Of a DNA stretch of 38,897 nucleotides, positions 17,319-24,387 are shown piece after piece. Made by a program: the position numbers and the translations under genes. The notes beneath the pieces are model-generated. The model was given only the letters and a program-made list of their open reading frames with translations, had not been told where the DNA came from and made no database searches. Source of the stretch: an uncultured Muribaculaceae bacterium (GTDB lineage Bacteria; Bacteroidota; Bacteroidia; Bacteroidales; Muribaculaceae); assembly GCA_910584525.1 (NCBI GenBank), contig CAJUAT010000021.1:1-38897 (forward strand), written 5' to 3'. Position 1 is the stretch's first letter. Every line of letters starts with the position of its first letter.

Positions 17319-19742
17319 ATGGAGATGGGCATATGCGGAAAATATGGGTGGCTGCCGGTGACGGAGATTGCCGGGGATGTAGTGGCTTCGCTTGCGTCGG
17401 TGCCGCGGCTGGTTGTCACGGCGCCGCCGGGTGCCGGCAAGTCTACACTCCTGCCTCTTGCCATGCTCGAAGAGCTGCCGGAGGGTAAGATCATTATGCT
17501 TGAGCCGCGACGCATCGCCGCCCGGCAGGTGGCAGAACGAATGGCTGCTATGCTCGGAGAAAAATGCGGCGACAGGGTAGGATATCGCATCCGTTTCGAG
17601 TCGAAGGTATCCCGGAATACCCGTATAGAGGTCGTCACTGAGGGTATTCTGGAACGTATGCTCGTGGCCGATCCTACTCTTGAAGGGGTGAGTATGGTGA
17701 TTTTCGACGAGTTTCACGAACGCAGCCTTGCCTCCGACATGGCTCTTGCCCTGGCTATGGAGGCACAGGAAGTGGTGCGACCCGACCTGCGCATCGTCAT
17801 AATGTCGGCCACTATCGACGCCTCCGGACTTTGCCGCCGTATCGGTGCCCCGCATCTCCATAGTCCGGGCCGGATGCACGATGTGGAGATTGTCTACGGC
17901 GAAGATTACGACATGCGCGACTGTGCGGCGGTAACGGCTCGTGCCGTTAGCCGCGCATATCGCGAGCAGACAGGCGACATATTGGCCTTTCTGCCCGGAC
18001 AGGGAGAGATAGCCCGTTGTTCCGCATTGCTGCAGACAGCATTCCCCGACACCGATATTCTGCCGCTTTACGGCATGTTGTCGCCGGAAAAGCAGCGGGA
18101 TGCGTTGACGCCATCCTTGACCGGGCGGCGCCGTATAGTGTTGGCCACGCCGGTGGCGGAGACGTCGCTGACCATCGAGGGGGTGAGCTGCGTGGTGGAT
18201 TCGGGACTTTGCCGTACGATGCGTTACGAGCCAGCCAGCGGGTTGAGCCGGCTTGTCACGGTGCCGGTGTCGCTCGACATGGCGGCACAGCGAGCAGGCC
18301 GTGCCGGACGTCTCGGACCGGGAGTGTGTTACAGGTTATGGTCAAAGGCAGCCGAGCACCGTATGGCTGAATGCCGAGAGCCGGAGATAATGACTGCCGA
18401 TCTGGCGCCGGCGCTTCTCGGCATAGCGGCATGGGGAGAGAGCGAGCCGGGACGTCTGCCATGGGTCACGCCTCCTCCAGCGGCACACTGGGCGCAGGCA
18501 GCCTCGGTGTTGCGAAGTCTGGGTGCCCTGGATGTCAAAGGTCGCATCACGGCCGTGGGCAAGAAACTCTCGTCGCTGCCTTGCCATCCGCGTATAGCGC
18601 GTATGCTTGCCGACGCCGGCGACGAGCGAAAGGCTGCTCTCGGCTGCGATATCGCCGCAATACTTGAGGAGAAAGACCCCGTGGAAAATACAGAGGATGC
18701 CGACATATGCACCCGTATAGATATCCTCCGTCAGGAACGGCGCGGAAAAGTGTCGGGACGCTGGCGAAGGATTGCCGACATTGCAGCCCAATACCGTCGT
18801 CTTGTCCGTTGTGACGAGGATAACGTTCCATGCAGCAATGCTCAGGCCGGATTCCTCATAGCATCGGCATACCCGGAGAAGGTGGCCATGCGTGACGGCA
18901 ATGACAGATACCGCATGGCCGGAGGTGAGTATGTTACCATCGGCGACGCCGACCCCTTGGGAGGCAATGAATTTCTGGCAGTGGCCACGGCATCGAAACG
19001 GGTGTTCCTGGCGGCTCCTCTCGACAGGGAGAGTGTTGCTGCGATGGGCCGCTGGGTGGATAATGCAGGATGGGACAACCGTCAGGGGCGTGTTGTGGCA
19101 CGTCAGGAACTGCGTGTGGGCTCGCTCGTGGTCGACACCCGACAGATTGAGGGCTTCAGCGCCGAGGCCGTGGCGCAGGCTGTCTGTGAGGCTGCGCCGA
19201 AGTATGGGCTGACGATGTTCGATTTCAACGATGATGTGCAACGGCTGCAGATTCGCGTGGCCACAGTGTCCGACTGGCATCCGGAGCTGGGGCTGCCGGC
19301 GGTGGATACGGAGACATTGCTGGCGAATGCAGCTGACTGGCTGCCGATGTACATAGGCAAAGCGGCGACAGTCCAGGAGTTGCGCAAAATCGACATGTGT
19401 GCGGTGATATGGGGCATCGTGGGCTATGAAGGGGAGCTGGAGATAGAGCGGCTGGCGCCGTCGCGGCTGCAATTGCCGAGTGGCCGACATGCGCAGATTG
19501 ACTACCGCCGGGGAGCCTCCGCGCCGGTGGTGAGGGCGCGACTGCAGGATTGTTTCGGCATGAGGCAGACGCCATGCCTCGACGACGGACACCAACCAGT
19601 ATTGATGGAGCTTCTGTCGCCCGGCTTCAAACCCGTGCAGCTCACGCAGGACATGGAAGGCTTCTGGCGCACCACCTACTTCGAAATACGCAAGGAACTC
19701 CGCCGCCGTTATCCCAAGCACGCCTGGCCCGAGGATGTCTGA
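17319..19742 (+). CDS. hrpB: ATP-dependent helicase HrpB (DEAH type)
   Basis: 807 residues from this ATG, the usual length for HrpB. A TTG one codon earlier would also be in frame, but the ATG is preferred. Walker A is APPGAGKSTL (near 37), motif II DEFHER (near 129), motif III SAT (near 162) and motif VI AQRAGRAGR (near 323). A helicase-associated region follows, and then the HrpB-specific C-terminal domain with LPSGRHAQIDYR and LLSPGFKPVQLTQDMEGFW. HrpB is a DEAH-box helicase of the RNA-helicase superfamily whose cellular substrate is still poorly defined. The gene stands alone with its own -7 box and all motifs are intact. Confidence 0.92.
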   Translation: MEMGICGKYGWLPVTEIAGDVVASLASVPRLVVTAPPGAGKSTLLPLAMLEELPEGKIIMLEPRRIAARQVAERMAAMLGEKCGDRVGYRIRFESKVSRNTRIEVVTEGILERMLVADPTLEGVSMVIFDEFHERSLASDMALALAMEAQEVVRPDLRIVIMSATIDASGLCRRIGAPHLHSPGRMHDVEIVYGEDYDMRDCAAVTARAVSRAYREQTGDILAFLPGQGEIARCSALLQTAFPDTDILPLYGMLSPEKQRDALTPSLTGRRRIVLATPVAETSLTIEGVSCVVDSGLCRTMRYEPASGLSRLVTVPVSLDMAAQRAGRAGRLGPGVCYRLWSKAAEHRMAECREPEIMTADLAPALLGIAAWGESEPGRLPWVTPPPAAHWAQAASVLRSLGALDVKGRITAVGKKLSSLPCHPRIARMLADAGDERKAALGCDIAAILEEKDPVENTEDADICTRIDILRQERRGKVSGRWRRIADIAAQYRRLVRCDEDNVPCSNAQAGFLIASAYPEKVAMRDGNDRYRMAGGEYVTIGDADPLGGNEFLAVATASKRVFLAAPLDRESVAAMGRWVDNAGWDNRQGRVVARQELRVGSLVVDTRQIEGFSAEAVAQAVCEAAPKYGLTMFDFNDDVQRLQIRVATVSDWHPELGLPAVDTETLLANAADWLPMYIGKAATVQELRKIDMCAVIWGIVGYEGELEIERLAPSRLQLPSGRHAQIDYRRGASAPVVRARLQDCFGMRQTPCLDDGHQPVLMELLSPGFKPVQLTQDMEGFWRTTYFEIRKELRRRYPKHAWPEDV

Positions 19743-19766
19743 AACCGGCGCTGTTTTCCGCGATAT

Positions 19767-19798
19767 TTTGGTAGAATCGATATGATTGATTAAATTTG
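19767..19798 (+). promoter_or_regulatory. Promoter facing a MITE and the zinc-knuckle gene
   Basis: TTTG (19767-19770), 20-nt spacer, TAAATTTG (19791-19798). The predicted start near 19805 falls at the left border of the MITE copy (19807). Any transcript would therefore carry the whole element in a leader of about 215 nt before the ATG at 20021. Confidence 0.6.
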
Positions 19799-19806
19799 CA
19801 GGGAAT

Positions 19807-19999
19807 GAAGTTGTCTAAACTAATTTTTATGGCAAGATTTATTAAGGTTTTGGGATGGATTTCTTCTGTCGAAGAGGCAGCGACCTCTCGGTCGGTGCCG
19901 ATGAGAGAGAAGAAATACGCCCAAAAGATTGATAAAGATTGCCATAAAGTTAACAACTTTTTAAAATATTTATGATACGTAAATTATTTAGACAACTTC
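19807..19999. mobile_element. MITE-like element, complete 193-bp copy
   Basis: Ends GAAGTTGTCTAAACTAATTT and AAATTATTTAGACAACTTC, flanked by AAT (19804-19806 and 20000-20002). It lies in inverted orientation relative to 11141-11334 and is nearly identical to it across the central 150 bp. The central hairpin is 19848-19926. On the plus strand, which the neighbouring gene uses, the hairpin loop reads TCTC; the GAGA loop is on the other strand. No ORF is inside. Confidence 0.8.
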
Positions 20000-20020
20000 A
20001 ATGTTTAAAACAACGGCATC

Positions 20021-20521
20021 ATGAAAAAAATTCTGTATTTACTGGTTTTCATCGCGGCGCTGACAGTATCGGTTCAGGCGTTGGGCGATGAATATTACAG
20101 GCGTCCCGGCACGGGCGGCTATGGCATAAACAATGAGAAGATGGAATGCCCCAACTGCGGCAGAATGATCAGCGTCACGGATTCCCATATGTGCCGCAAG
20201 GCCTCTTCGAGCTCTTCATCTTCGTCATCTTCTTCCGACTATTATGACGGCTCTTCGGATGTCACGGATGCGGATATAGCTGCCTTGCAGGCAAAATATC
20301 CCGATCTACTGTCGAATCAGACAAGTTTTGCGCCCGTTGACTATTCTTCCATGACAGGCGGCGGGGAAGACGTGGATCAGGAATCGGATTATAGCAGTTT
20401 CGGCGCAATCGAGAGGGCTAAGGAATATTCCCGGCGCAACAAGAAATTCAACACATTTCTGGTCATAGCGGGAATCACAGCTGCAGGCTGGTGGTTCTAT
20501 CGCCGCAGAAGAAAAGCTTAA
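20021..20521 (+). CDS. Small exported zinc-knuckle protein with C-terminal membrane tail
   Basis: 166 residues. A signal peptide (MKKILYLLVFIAALTVSVQA) is followed by a possible zinc site, Cys43-x2-Cys46-x9-His56-x-Cys58 (MECPNCGRM and SHMCRK). A run of eleven serines (62-72), an acidic flexible region and a C-terminal hydrophobic helix (FLVIAGITAAGWWFY) that ends in RRRRKA follow. A hydrophobic segment plus a basic end is how sortable or tail-anchored surface proteins finish, though no known sorting motif precedes it. I do not recognise a family. It stands alone, behind a MITE copy that separates it from its promoter. A zinc ribbon on the exported side would be unusual. Confidence 0.6.
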   Translation: MKKILYLLVFIAALTVSVQALGDEYYRRPGTGGYGINNEKMECPNCGRMISVTDSHMCRKASSSSSSSSSSSDYYDGSSDVTDADIAALQAKYPDLLSNQTSFAPVDYSSMTGGGEDVDQESDYSSFGAIERAKEYSRRNKKFNTFLVIAGITAAGWWFYRRRRKA

Positions 20522-20551
20522 AACTGTTCAAAATTATTTCGACCAGTTACT

Positions 20552-20578
20552 AAGAACGCGCTCTCAGAGCGCGTTCTT
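20552..20578. terminator. Hairpin between convergent genes
   Basis: AAGAACGCGCTCT (20552-20564) and AGAGCGCGTTCTT (20566-20578) are perfect complements separated by one base. The TGA stop of the macrodomain-like gene (20564-20566) sits at the apex, so the hairpin is partly coding. It can serve both the zinc-knuckle gene and the ADP-ribose operon. No clear U-tract is present. Confidence 0.5.
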
Positions 20579-20965
20579 GCTGTTCTTGGTGAGTATGTCG
20601 ACGAACGACTTTGGCAGTCGCACGTTGTAAAGGTCAAGGGCATCGGCGAACAGAGGAGCTATCTGTTGGTCGGTAAAGCCGGCAATGCCGCAGCCTATGC
20701 GAGTGACGTAGAAGGTATTCTGGTCCCATTCGCGGGCCAGGGCTATGAACTCGTCGACATATGGCTTGATGGTATCTACGCCACCCTGCATTGTAGGGAT
20801 GGCATACGACTGCCCCTGTATACCCACACCCTGGCCCCAGATGGCACCGAAGTGTTCATAGGCGGTGCGAGCCGCTCCTCCGGCGTGTTGGCCTGCAAGG
20901 TTGCTGCCGAATACGAAGACATCGTCAGGCTCCAGATGCGTGATGTGTTCAGGTGTATATTCCAT
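20564..20965 (-). CDS. Macrodomain-like protein (A1S_2505 type)
   Basis: 133 residues. DVFVFGSNLAGQHAGGAAR (about 15-33) and YVTRIGCGIAGF (86-97) are the two glycine-rich loops that resemble the ADP-ribose-binding loops of macrodomains. The family is often annotated as A1S_2505, a phage non-structural protein, or simply hypothetical. It is the last gene of the ADP-ribose operon, 12 nt after the von Willebrand A gene. A role in binding or removing ADP-ribose, or in processing its breakdown products, is inferred from the loops and from an ADP-ribosylglycohydrolase two genes upstream. Catalysis cannot be judged from sequence alone. There is no phage gene nearby. Confidence 0.75.
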   Translation of the reverse strand: MEYTPEHITHLEPDDVFVFGSNLAGQHAGGAARTAYEHFGAIWGQGVGIQGQSYAIPTMQGGVDTIKPYVDEFIALAREWDQNTFYVTRIGCGIAGFTDQQIAPLFADALDLYNVRLPKSFVDILTKNSKNAL

Positions 20966-20977
20966 AATGCGCTCTTA

Positions 20978-21805
20978 TTATTCTTCAGGTTCGATATTGT
21001 CGCGTTCGGCCTTATAGGAGTCGAAAACGTCTCTAAGTTCGGCATCGGTGCATTCTTCCATCATGGAATCGAAATGCATACGAGCCTTCATGGTGCCTCT
21101 TGAGGATACGGCAGCTTCAACGAGAGTGGCTGTCTTGTGGCCGCTCTTGAAGGGCACGCTAACACCGTTGGTAAGCTTTGACAGCTCCTTGAACCATGGT
21201 TCGTCGGTGATGGTGACTGTATCTATCTTTATTTTCTTGTTGGCTGCTTTTTGCGCCTCTTTGCGCCAGTCAATCTGGTTACCTGTCACGAAATTCTCGT
21301 AGGAGTAACCGAGCTCGTGTGGGATAGCGTCGGCAATAAGAAGAATAGAGCGTGTGGAACCCTCGCGCCAAGGGGTCTCTTCCACTATCTTCTTGATGAC
21401 GAGTTCGTAGAACTCGGGCCAGTCACCACCGGAAGTGTCTTTGGAGGAGCGCACGAATTTGATGAGGTCGTTGGCGTTGTCGGTAGGGAGGATGCACTGG
21501 TAAGCATCGCTGAATCTTTGAGGACTCTCCATATCGCAGTAGTCGCCGAATGCCACGATGCCGAGACGCAGGTCATCGTTGTCCTTGAACAGTCGCGGAA
21601 TCAGTTCCGAAACCTCCTGACGAACGGCCTCGATATATTGCGCCATAGAGCCTGTGGTGTCGAAGGCTATAACCATGTCGAGCTTGCCTATAGACTTGGG
21701 CGCAACTTTATTCATCGATCCCTCTTTCTTTGTCTCTTCCGTCGTTACCGTCACTGTTTCTTTGACTTTAGTGACAGTCTTTGTCTTTTTCTTGAAAAGT
21801 CCCAT
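20978..21805 (-). CDS. von Willebrand factor A domain protein
   Basis: 275 residues, cytoplasmic. An unusual Lys/Thr/Val/Glu-rich leader (about 5-30, KKKTKTVTKVKETVTVTTEE) precedes a VWA domain starting at IGKLDMVIAFD. The metal site is D49-T-T-G-S-M, a DxTxS form of the MIDAS motif. VAFGDYCD follows, then TSGGDWPE (124-131), the GGDxPE signature of this VWA subgroup. VWA domains bind proteins through a metal and often act as adaptors. The gene overlaps the end of the upstream ADP-ribosylglycohydrolase gene by 38 bp, strong evidence of co-translation. Its partner is probably one of the operon products; which one is unknown. Confidence 0.85.
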   Translation of the reverse strand: MGLFKKKTKTVTKVKETVTVTTEETKKEGSMNKVAPKSIGKLDMVIAFDTTGSMAQYIEAVRQEVSELIPRLFKDNDDLRLGIVAFGDYCDMESPQRFSDAYQCILPTDNANDLIKFVRSSKDTSGGDWPEFYELVIKKIVEETPWREGSTRSILLIADAIPHELGYSYENFVTGNQIDWRKEAQKAANKKIKIDTVTITDEPWFKELSKLTNGVSVPFKSGHKTATLVEAAVSSRGTMKARMHFDSMMEECTDAELRDVFDSYKAERDNIEPEE

Positions 21806-22982
21806 ATCTGCTGTTTTTAATATAGTTGCTATTTAGAATGCGCAGATTGTTGTTTGGTTTAATTGACCGGTTCAGTTCTGTGATTCCCCCCAACACAGAG
21901 TGGTATCTGAGGGTGAGACGTTGGGTTACAGAGGGGTCGGTGATATCGGGGCAGAGGTCGTCGGCAGCCGATACGATGATTGGCTCAATCTCCAGGGCGT
22001 CAAGGAAATAAGATGGGATGGCCGGGTAGCCGAGGATGGCGCCGATGATGTTGCCGGCGATGGCCCCTGTGGAATCGCTGTCGCCGTCATGGTTTACGGC
22101 GCAGACTATACAGTCCTCGAAACTGTCGATATGACGCATCACGGCGAAAAGGGCTATGGCTATAGCCTCGTCGCCCGTCCATCCTTCGCCCAATTCCCTG
22201 ATGGCAGTCTTTTCCTCCACGTCGCATTTGCCCAATTCCAGAGCACGCCGGATCAGTGAGTCGAATTTCTCCAGCTCCCTTTCATGGCCGGGGAAATACT
22301 TCTGCATCATGGACAGGCCGCCGGTGACGATACAAAAGAGCGTCACCCGGTCAACCGTTTCTTTTTGTATGCAGTTCTGAACGGTAGTTGCGAGCAAAGC
22401 CGAGGCGAAAGTACTTGCGATATGTTTATGTGTGATTTCGGCGGCGAGGCCGGCGAGAAGCGCCGTGTCGGCATAATCATATAGATGGGGATGCGCGGCG
22501 TTGAAGATGCCTATGGGAGCCACTCTCATCACACCCCCGCAACCTTTGGAATCGTTATGCACAGGCCTACCCCCGGCGATATTGTCCAGAGAGTCCATAC
22601 AAGTAAGTCCGGGAGCCCTTCGTGCCCATAAAGGGTTGATATGGCTCAGCCAGCTGTCGGGTAATACGTGTGGCTTTCCCGTTTGTGTCTCGTACCAGGC
22701 AAGATAGCTTCGCTCTATATATGGCAGCACCTGCGAAGGCTTGCCTCCTTTGGTGGCAATCACCCCGTTCATCATCCCTTCGAGCGTAAAGAGGGTCATC
22801 TGTGTGTCATCTGAAAAATGGGCCACGCCGTCATGAAGCATATACCGCGAGATGCCCCGTTGGCCGAATTTCTTGCGTATGGATGCCAAACTCATGAATT
22901 CTACCTCATAGCCCAATGCATCACCGACAGCTCCGCCTACCAGCGCCCCCCGACATTTGTCAAGTATCTCATTATGTTCCAT
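21768..22982 (-). CDS. ADP-ribosylglycohydrolase (DraG/ADPRH family)
   Basis: 404 residues. The N-terminus has CRGALVGGAVGDALG and FSDDTQMT (DDT at 58-60). The C-terminal metal motif is HDGDSDSTGAIAGNIIGA (near 295-312). These are the two acidic clusters that hold the magnesium pair in enzymes that remove ADP-ribose from protein, DNA or small molecules. The family normally ends near residue 370; here a polar tail of about 30 residues runs into the VWA gene. The gene starts one base after the preceding small ORF, so it is deep in an operon. With a DUF3990 gene upstream, the likely role is to reverse ADP-ribosylation by that partner. Confidence 0.9.
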   Translation of the reverse strand: MEHNEILDKCRGALVGGAVGDALGYEVEFMSLASIRKKFGQRGISRYMLHDGVAHFSDDTQMTLFTLEGMMNGVIATKGGKPSQVLPYIERSYLAWYETQTGKPHVLPDSWLSHINPLWARRAPGLTCMDSLDNIAGGRPVHNDSKGCGGVMRVAPIGIFNAAHPHLYDYADTALLAGLAAEITHKHIASTFASALLATTVQNCIQKETVDRVTLFCIVTGGLSMMQKYFPGHERELEKFDSLIRRALELGKCDVEEKTAIRELGEGWTGDEAIAIALFAVMRHIDSFEDCIVCAVNHDGDSDSTGAIAGNIIGAILGYPAIPSYFLDALEIEPIIVSAADDLCPDITDPSVTQRLTLRYHSVLGGITELNRSIKPNNNLRILNSNYIKNSRYGTFQEKDKDCH

Positions 22983-22983
22983 A

Positions 22984-23241
22984 CTATTGATTTTTATTGG
23001 AGTAGGCTATAACGCCGGCTTTCCGCGCCTGTTCCAATAGGTATGAGTCGGCTATATAACGGTTGCTGTAAAGATACAACCCTGTGGAGAGGTCATGAAA
23101 TTTATCGCATACATCGCTGCGATAGAAATCTTTCAAAGCCTGCAATGGACTGATGGAAAGTTTTTCAGCAATTATGCATGCGATAGATCCTATATTGCCC
23201 CATCTCAGAATGTCCTTTAGTGTCTTATTATAATAGTCCAT
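22984..23241 (-). CDS. Small helical protein, DUF3791-like
   Basis: 85 residues with no signal or membrane segment. KLSISPLQALKDFYRSDVCDKF followed by LYLYSNRYIADSYLLE resembles the compact helical fold and layout of DUF3791 proteins, which sit beside DUF3990 genes. The start overlaps the end of the frameshifted DUF3990 gene by 14 bp, and its stop is one base before the glycohydrolase start. It is therefore locked into the operon. An antitoxin or immunity role is inference from position. Homology to DUF3791 is my reading and weaker than for the gene at 23760. Confidence 0.6.
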   Translation of the reverse strand: MDYYNKTLKDILRWGNIGSIACIIAEKLSISPLQALKDFYRSDVCDKFHDLSTGLYLYSNRYIADSYLLEQARKAGVIAYSNKNQ

Positions 23242-23736
23242 CGTAGGGAATGGTTACGCTGTTTATGAATTTAAGGTTACGGTCAAGCATTTCCTGATTC
23301 AGGATGCATATCTGATTATTTGGTTTGAGATAGCGTAGGTTCTTCAACGCTCGTTCTTGAGATATGAAACCCTGAATGTACATATTCACGGTATCGATTA
23401 CGCGGTCATCTGCTACGCCTCCTTCAATGTAATCATACTCCAACCATATTTGTTCACCATTACGGCATGCAACGATGAATTCGAGCCATGCCTTGTCATA
23501 ACTGTCAAAAATCAGGGTTTTGGCTTCTTGAATGATAGTCTTGCGGTTAAGTAGATATACGTTGATGAATGAATTTTTCTTACGGTCGCGCGCTTTTGAC
23601 TGGGCGAATTTGTAAGCGTGATCATATATGTCTGTAACGTAAAACCCTGACCGAAATCAAGATTCTTTCGTCCACGCAAACAGTCCGGCCTTTCAACTAT
23701 CTCCGGGCCGGCATGATATACCTCTATTTTATCCAT
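23228..23736 (-). pseudogene. DUF3990 (ADP-ribosyltransferase-like) gene broken by a 1-base frameshift
   Basis: From ATG at 23736 the frame reads MDKIEVYHAGPEIVERPDCL, then RGRKNLDFGQGF, the usual DUF3990 opening. At a TTTT run (plus-strand AAAA, 23641-23644) the frame is lost. Adding one T gives GQGFYVTDIYDHAYKFAQ and continues without a stop through YIEGGVADDRVIDTVNMYIQ to the TAA at 23228. The restored protein is about 170 residues, the normal family length. DUF3990 is placed among ADP-ribosyltransferase-like folds: the His of YHAG and the Tyr of GFY would be NAD-binding residues. The break falls at that Tyr. It is either a real loss, a sequencing error, or programmed slippage; the rest of the gene is not decayed. 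Confidence 0.75.
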
Positions 23737-23759
23737 ATTCGGTTTATCCGTATTCGCTC

Positions 23760-23987
23760 TTATTCTTGTTTTTCCCAATGTTCCAGGGTCTCTATCAGAC
23801 TCAAAGTGAGGTTTTCGCGACTTTCCGTATGAAGTGTATCATAACATGGATATATGTAATTGTCAATCATGCCAATTTTATCCATTCGCTCAAAAACCTG
23901 TCTATAACCAATACCCAAGTGGTCGGCAACAGTCTCGATGCATGACGCGACAAAAGCCATCTTCACTTCGATATCTGAAGGTTCCAT
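23760..23987 (-). CDS. DUF3791 family small protein
   Basis: 75 residues from MEPSDIEVKMAFVASCIETV. VFERMDKIGMIDNYIYPCYDTLHTES is the DUF3791 signature (YIxPCYDxLHT). In Bacteroidetes and Firmicutes these small proteins sit directly before DUF3990 genes, which suggests an antitoxin, though I know of no proof. The frame is open to an earlier ATG at 24035, but a promoter -7 box (24005-24012) lies inside that extension, so ATG 23987 (or 23999) is preferred. It is the first gene of the six-gene operon and ends 23 nt before the DUF3990 start. Confidence 0.75.
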   Translation of the reverse strand: MEPSDIEVKMAFVASCIETVADHLGIGYRQVFERMDKIGMIDNYIYPCYDTLHTESRENLTLSLIETLEHWEKQE

Positions 23988-24004
23988 ATACTTTTCCATA
24001 ATTG

Positions 24005-24035
24005 CAAAAATAATACTTTCACGTGGCATATGCAA
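24005..24035 (-). promoter_or_regulatory. Probable promoter of the ADP-ribose operon
   Basis: Minus strand CTTG, with its TTG at 24033-24035, then a 20-nt spacer and TATTTTTG (24005-24012). The predicted start is near 23998, just before the Met codons at 23999 and 23987. The solo MITE end lies directly upstream (24038-24059). Confidence 0.45.
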
Positions 24036-24037
24036 GC

Positions 24038-24059
24038 GAGGTCGTTTAAACTAATTTTT
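24038..24059. repeat. Solo end of the MITE-like family
   Basis: GAGGTCGTTTAAACTAATTTTT matches the terminal sequence of the long copies at 20 of 22 positions. No opposite end is found nearby, so this is a remnant. It adjoins the -33 region of the ADP-ribose operon promoter. Confidence 0.5.
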
Positions 24060-24126
24060 GGCTGTTCCCGTTTAAGATAGTGTCATATGCTGATATGATT
24101 ACCCTGAAATGAATATTAAGGTATTC

Positions 24127-24369
24127 AAGTTTCACAAGTGAATTCGCGCATTGATATTATCTCACGCAGAGAACCGCAGAGCCGCAGAGGCAGCTATGAT
24201 GCGGTATATCTGTATCCTGAGAAGAGGGCACAGAGGTCAGCTGGTTCCTTTATGTCATTGTCATGGCTGTCTCTGTGTGCTCTCTACAAATCGGCTGATG
24301 ACACGACCTCTGCACTGCTGCCTCTGCGGCTCTGCGGTTCTCTGCGTGATATAAATACTTGCGAAACTT
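24127..24369. repeat. Long inverted-repeat element with GCAGAG motifs
   Basis: A perfect 33-bp inverted repeat: 24162-24194, starting TCACGCAGAGAACCGCAGAG, and its complement at 24317-24349. Within each arm the unit CCGCAGAG repeats. An outer pair, AAGTTTCACAAGT (24127-24139) and ACTTGCGAAACTT (24357-24369), matches at 12 of 13 positions. A weaker inner pair lies near 24222-24242 and 24267-24286. The whole 243-bp unit can fold on itself, has no convincing ORF, and ends 18 nt before nhaA. Similar GCAGAG-rich inverted repeats are scattered through many bacterial genomes. Confidence 0.75.
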
Positions 24370-24387
24370 AAATAAGGTTATACGAAA

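Noticed and set aside
18342..19721. 459-codon minus-strand frame opposite hrpB
   Set aside because: Shadow of the HrpB reading frame; composition is His/Arg/Gln-rich with no motifs.
20564..20965. Prophage remnant, because the A1S_2505 family is named after phage
   Set aside because: No integrase, structural or lysis genes nearby, and the gene is locked in a bacterial operon.
23512..23778. An 88-residue protein as a separate small gene
   Set aside because: Its first half matches DUF3990 and its second half is the out-of-frame read of the same gene; one added base restores the family sequence.
24138..24371. Small plus-strand ORFs within the inverted-repeat element
   Set aside because: They arise from the GCAGAG repeats and have no start context or recognisable product.
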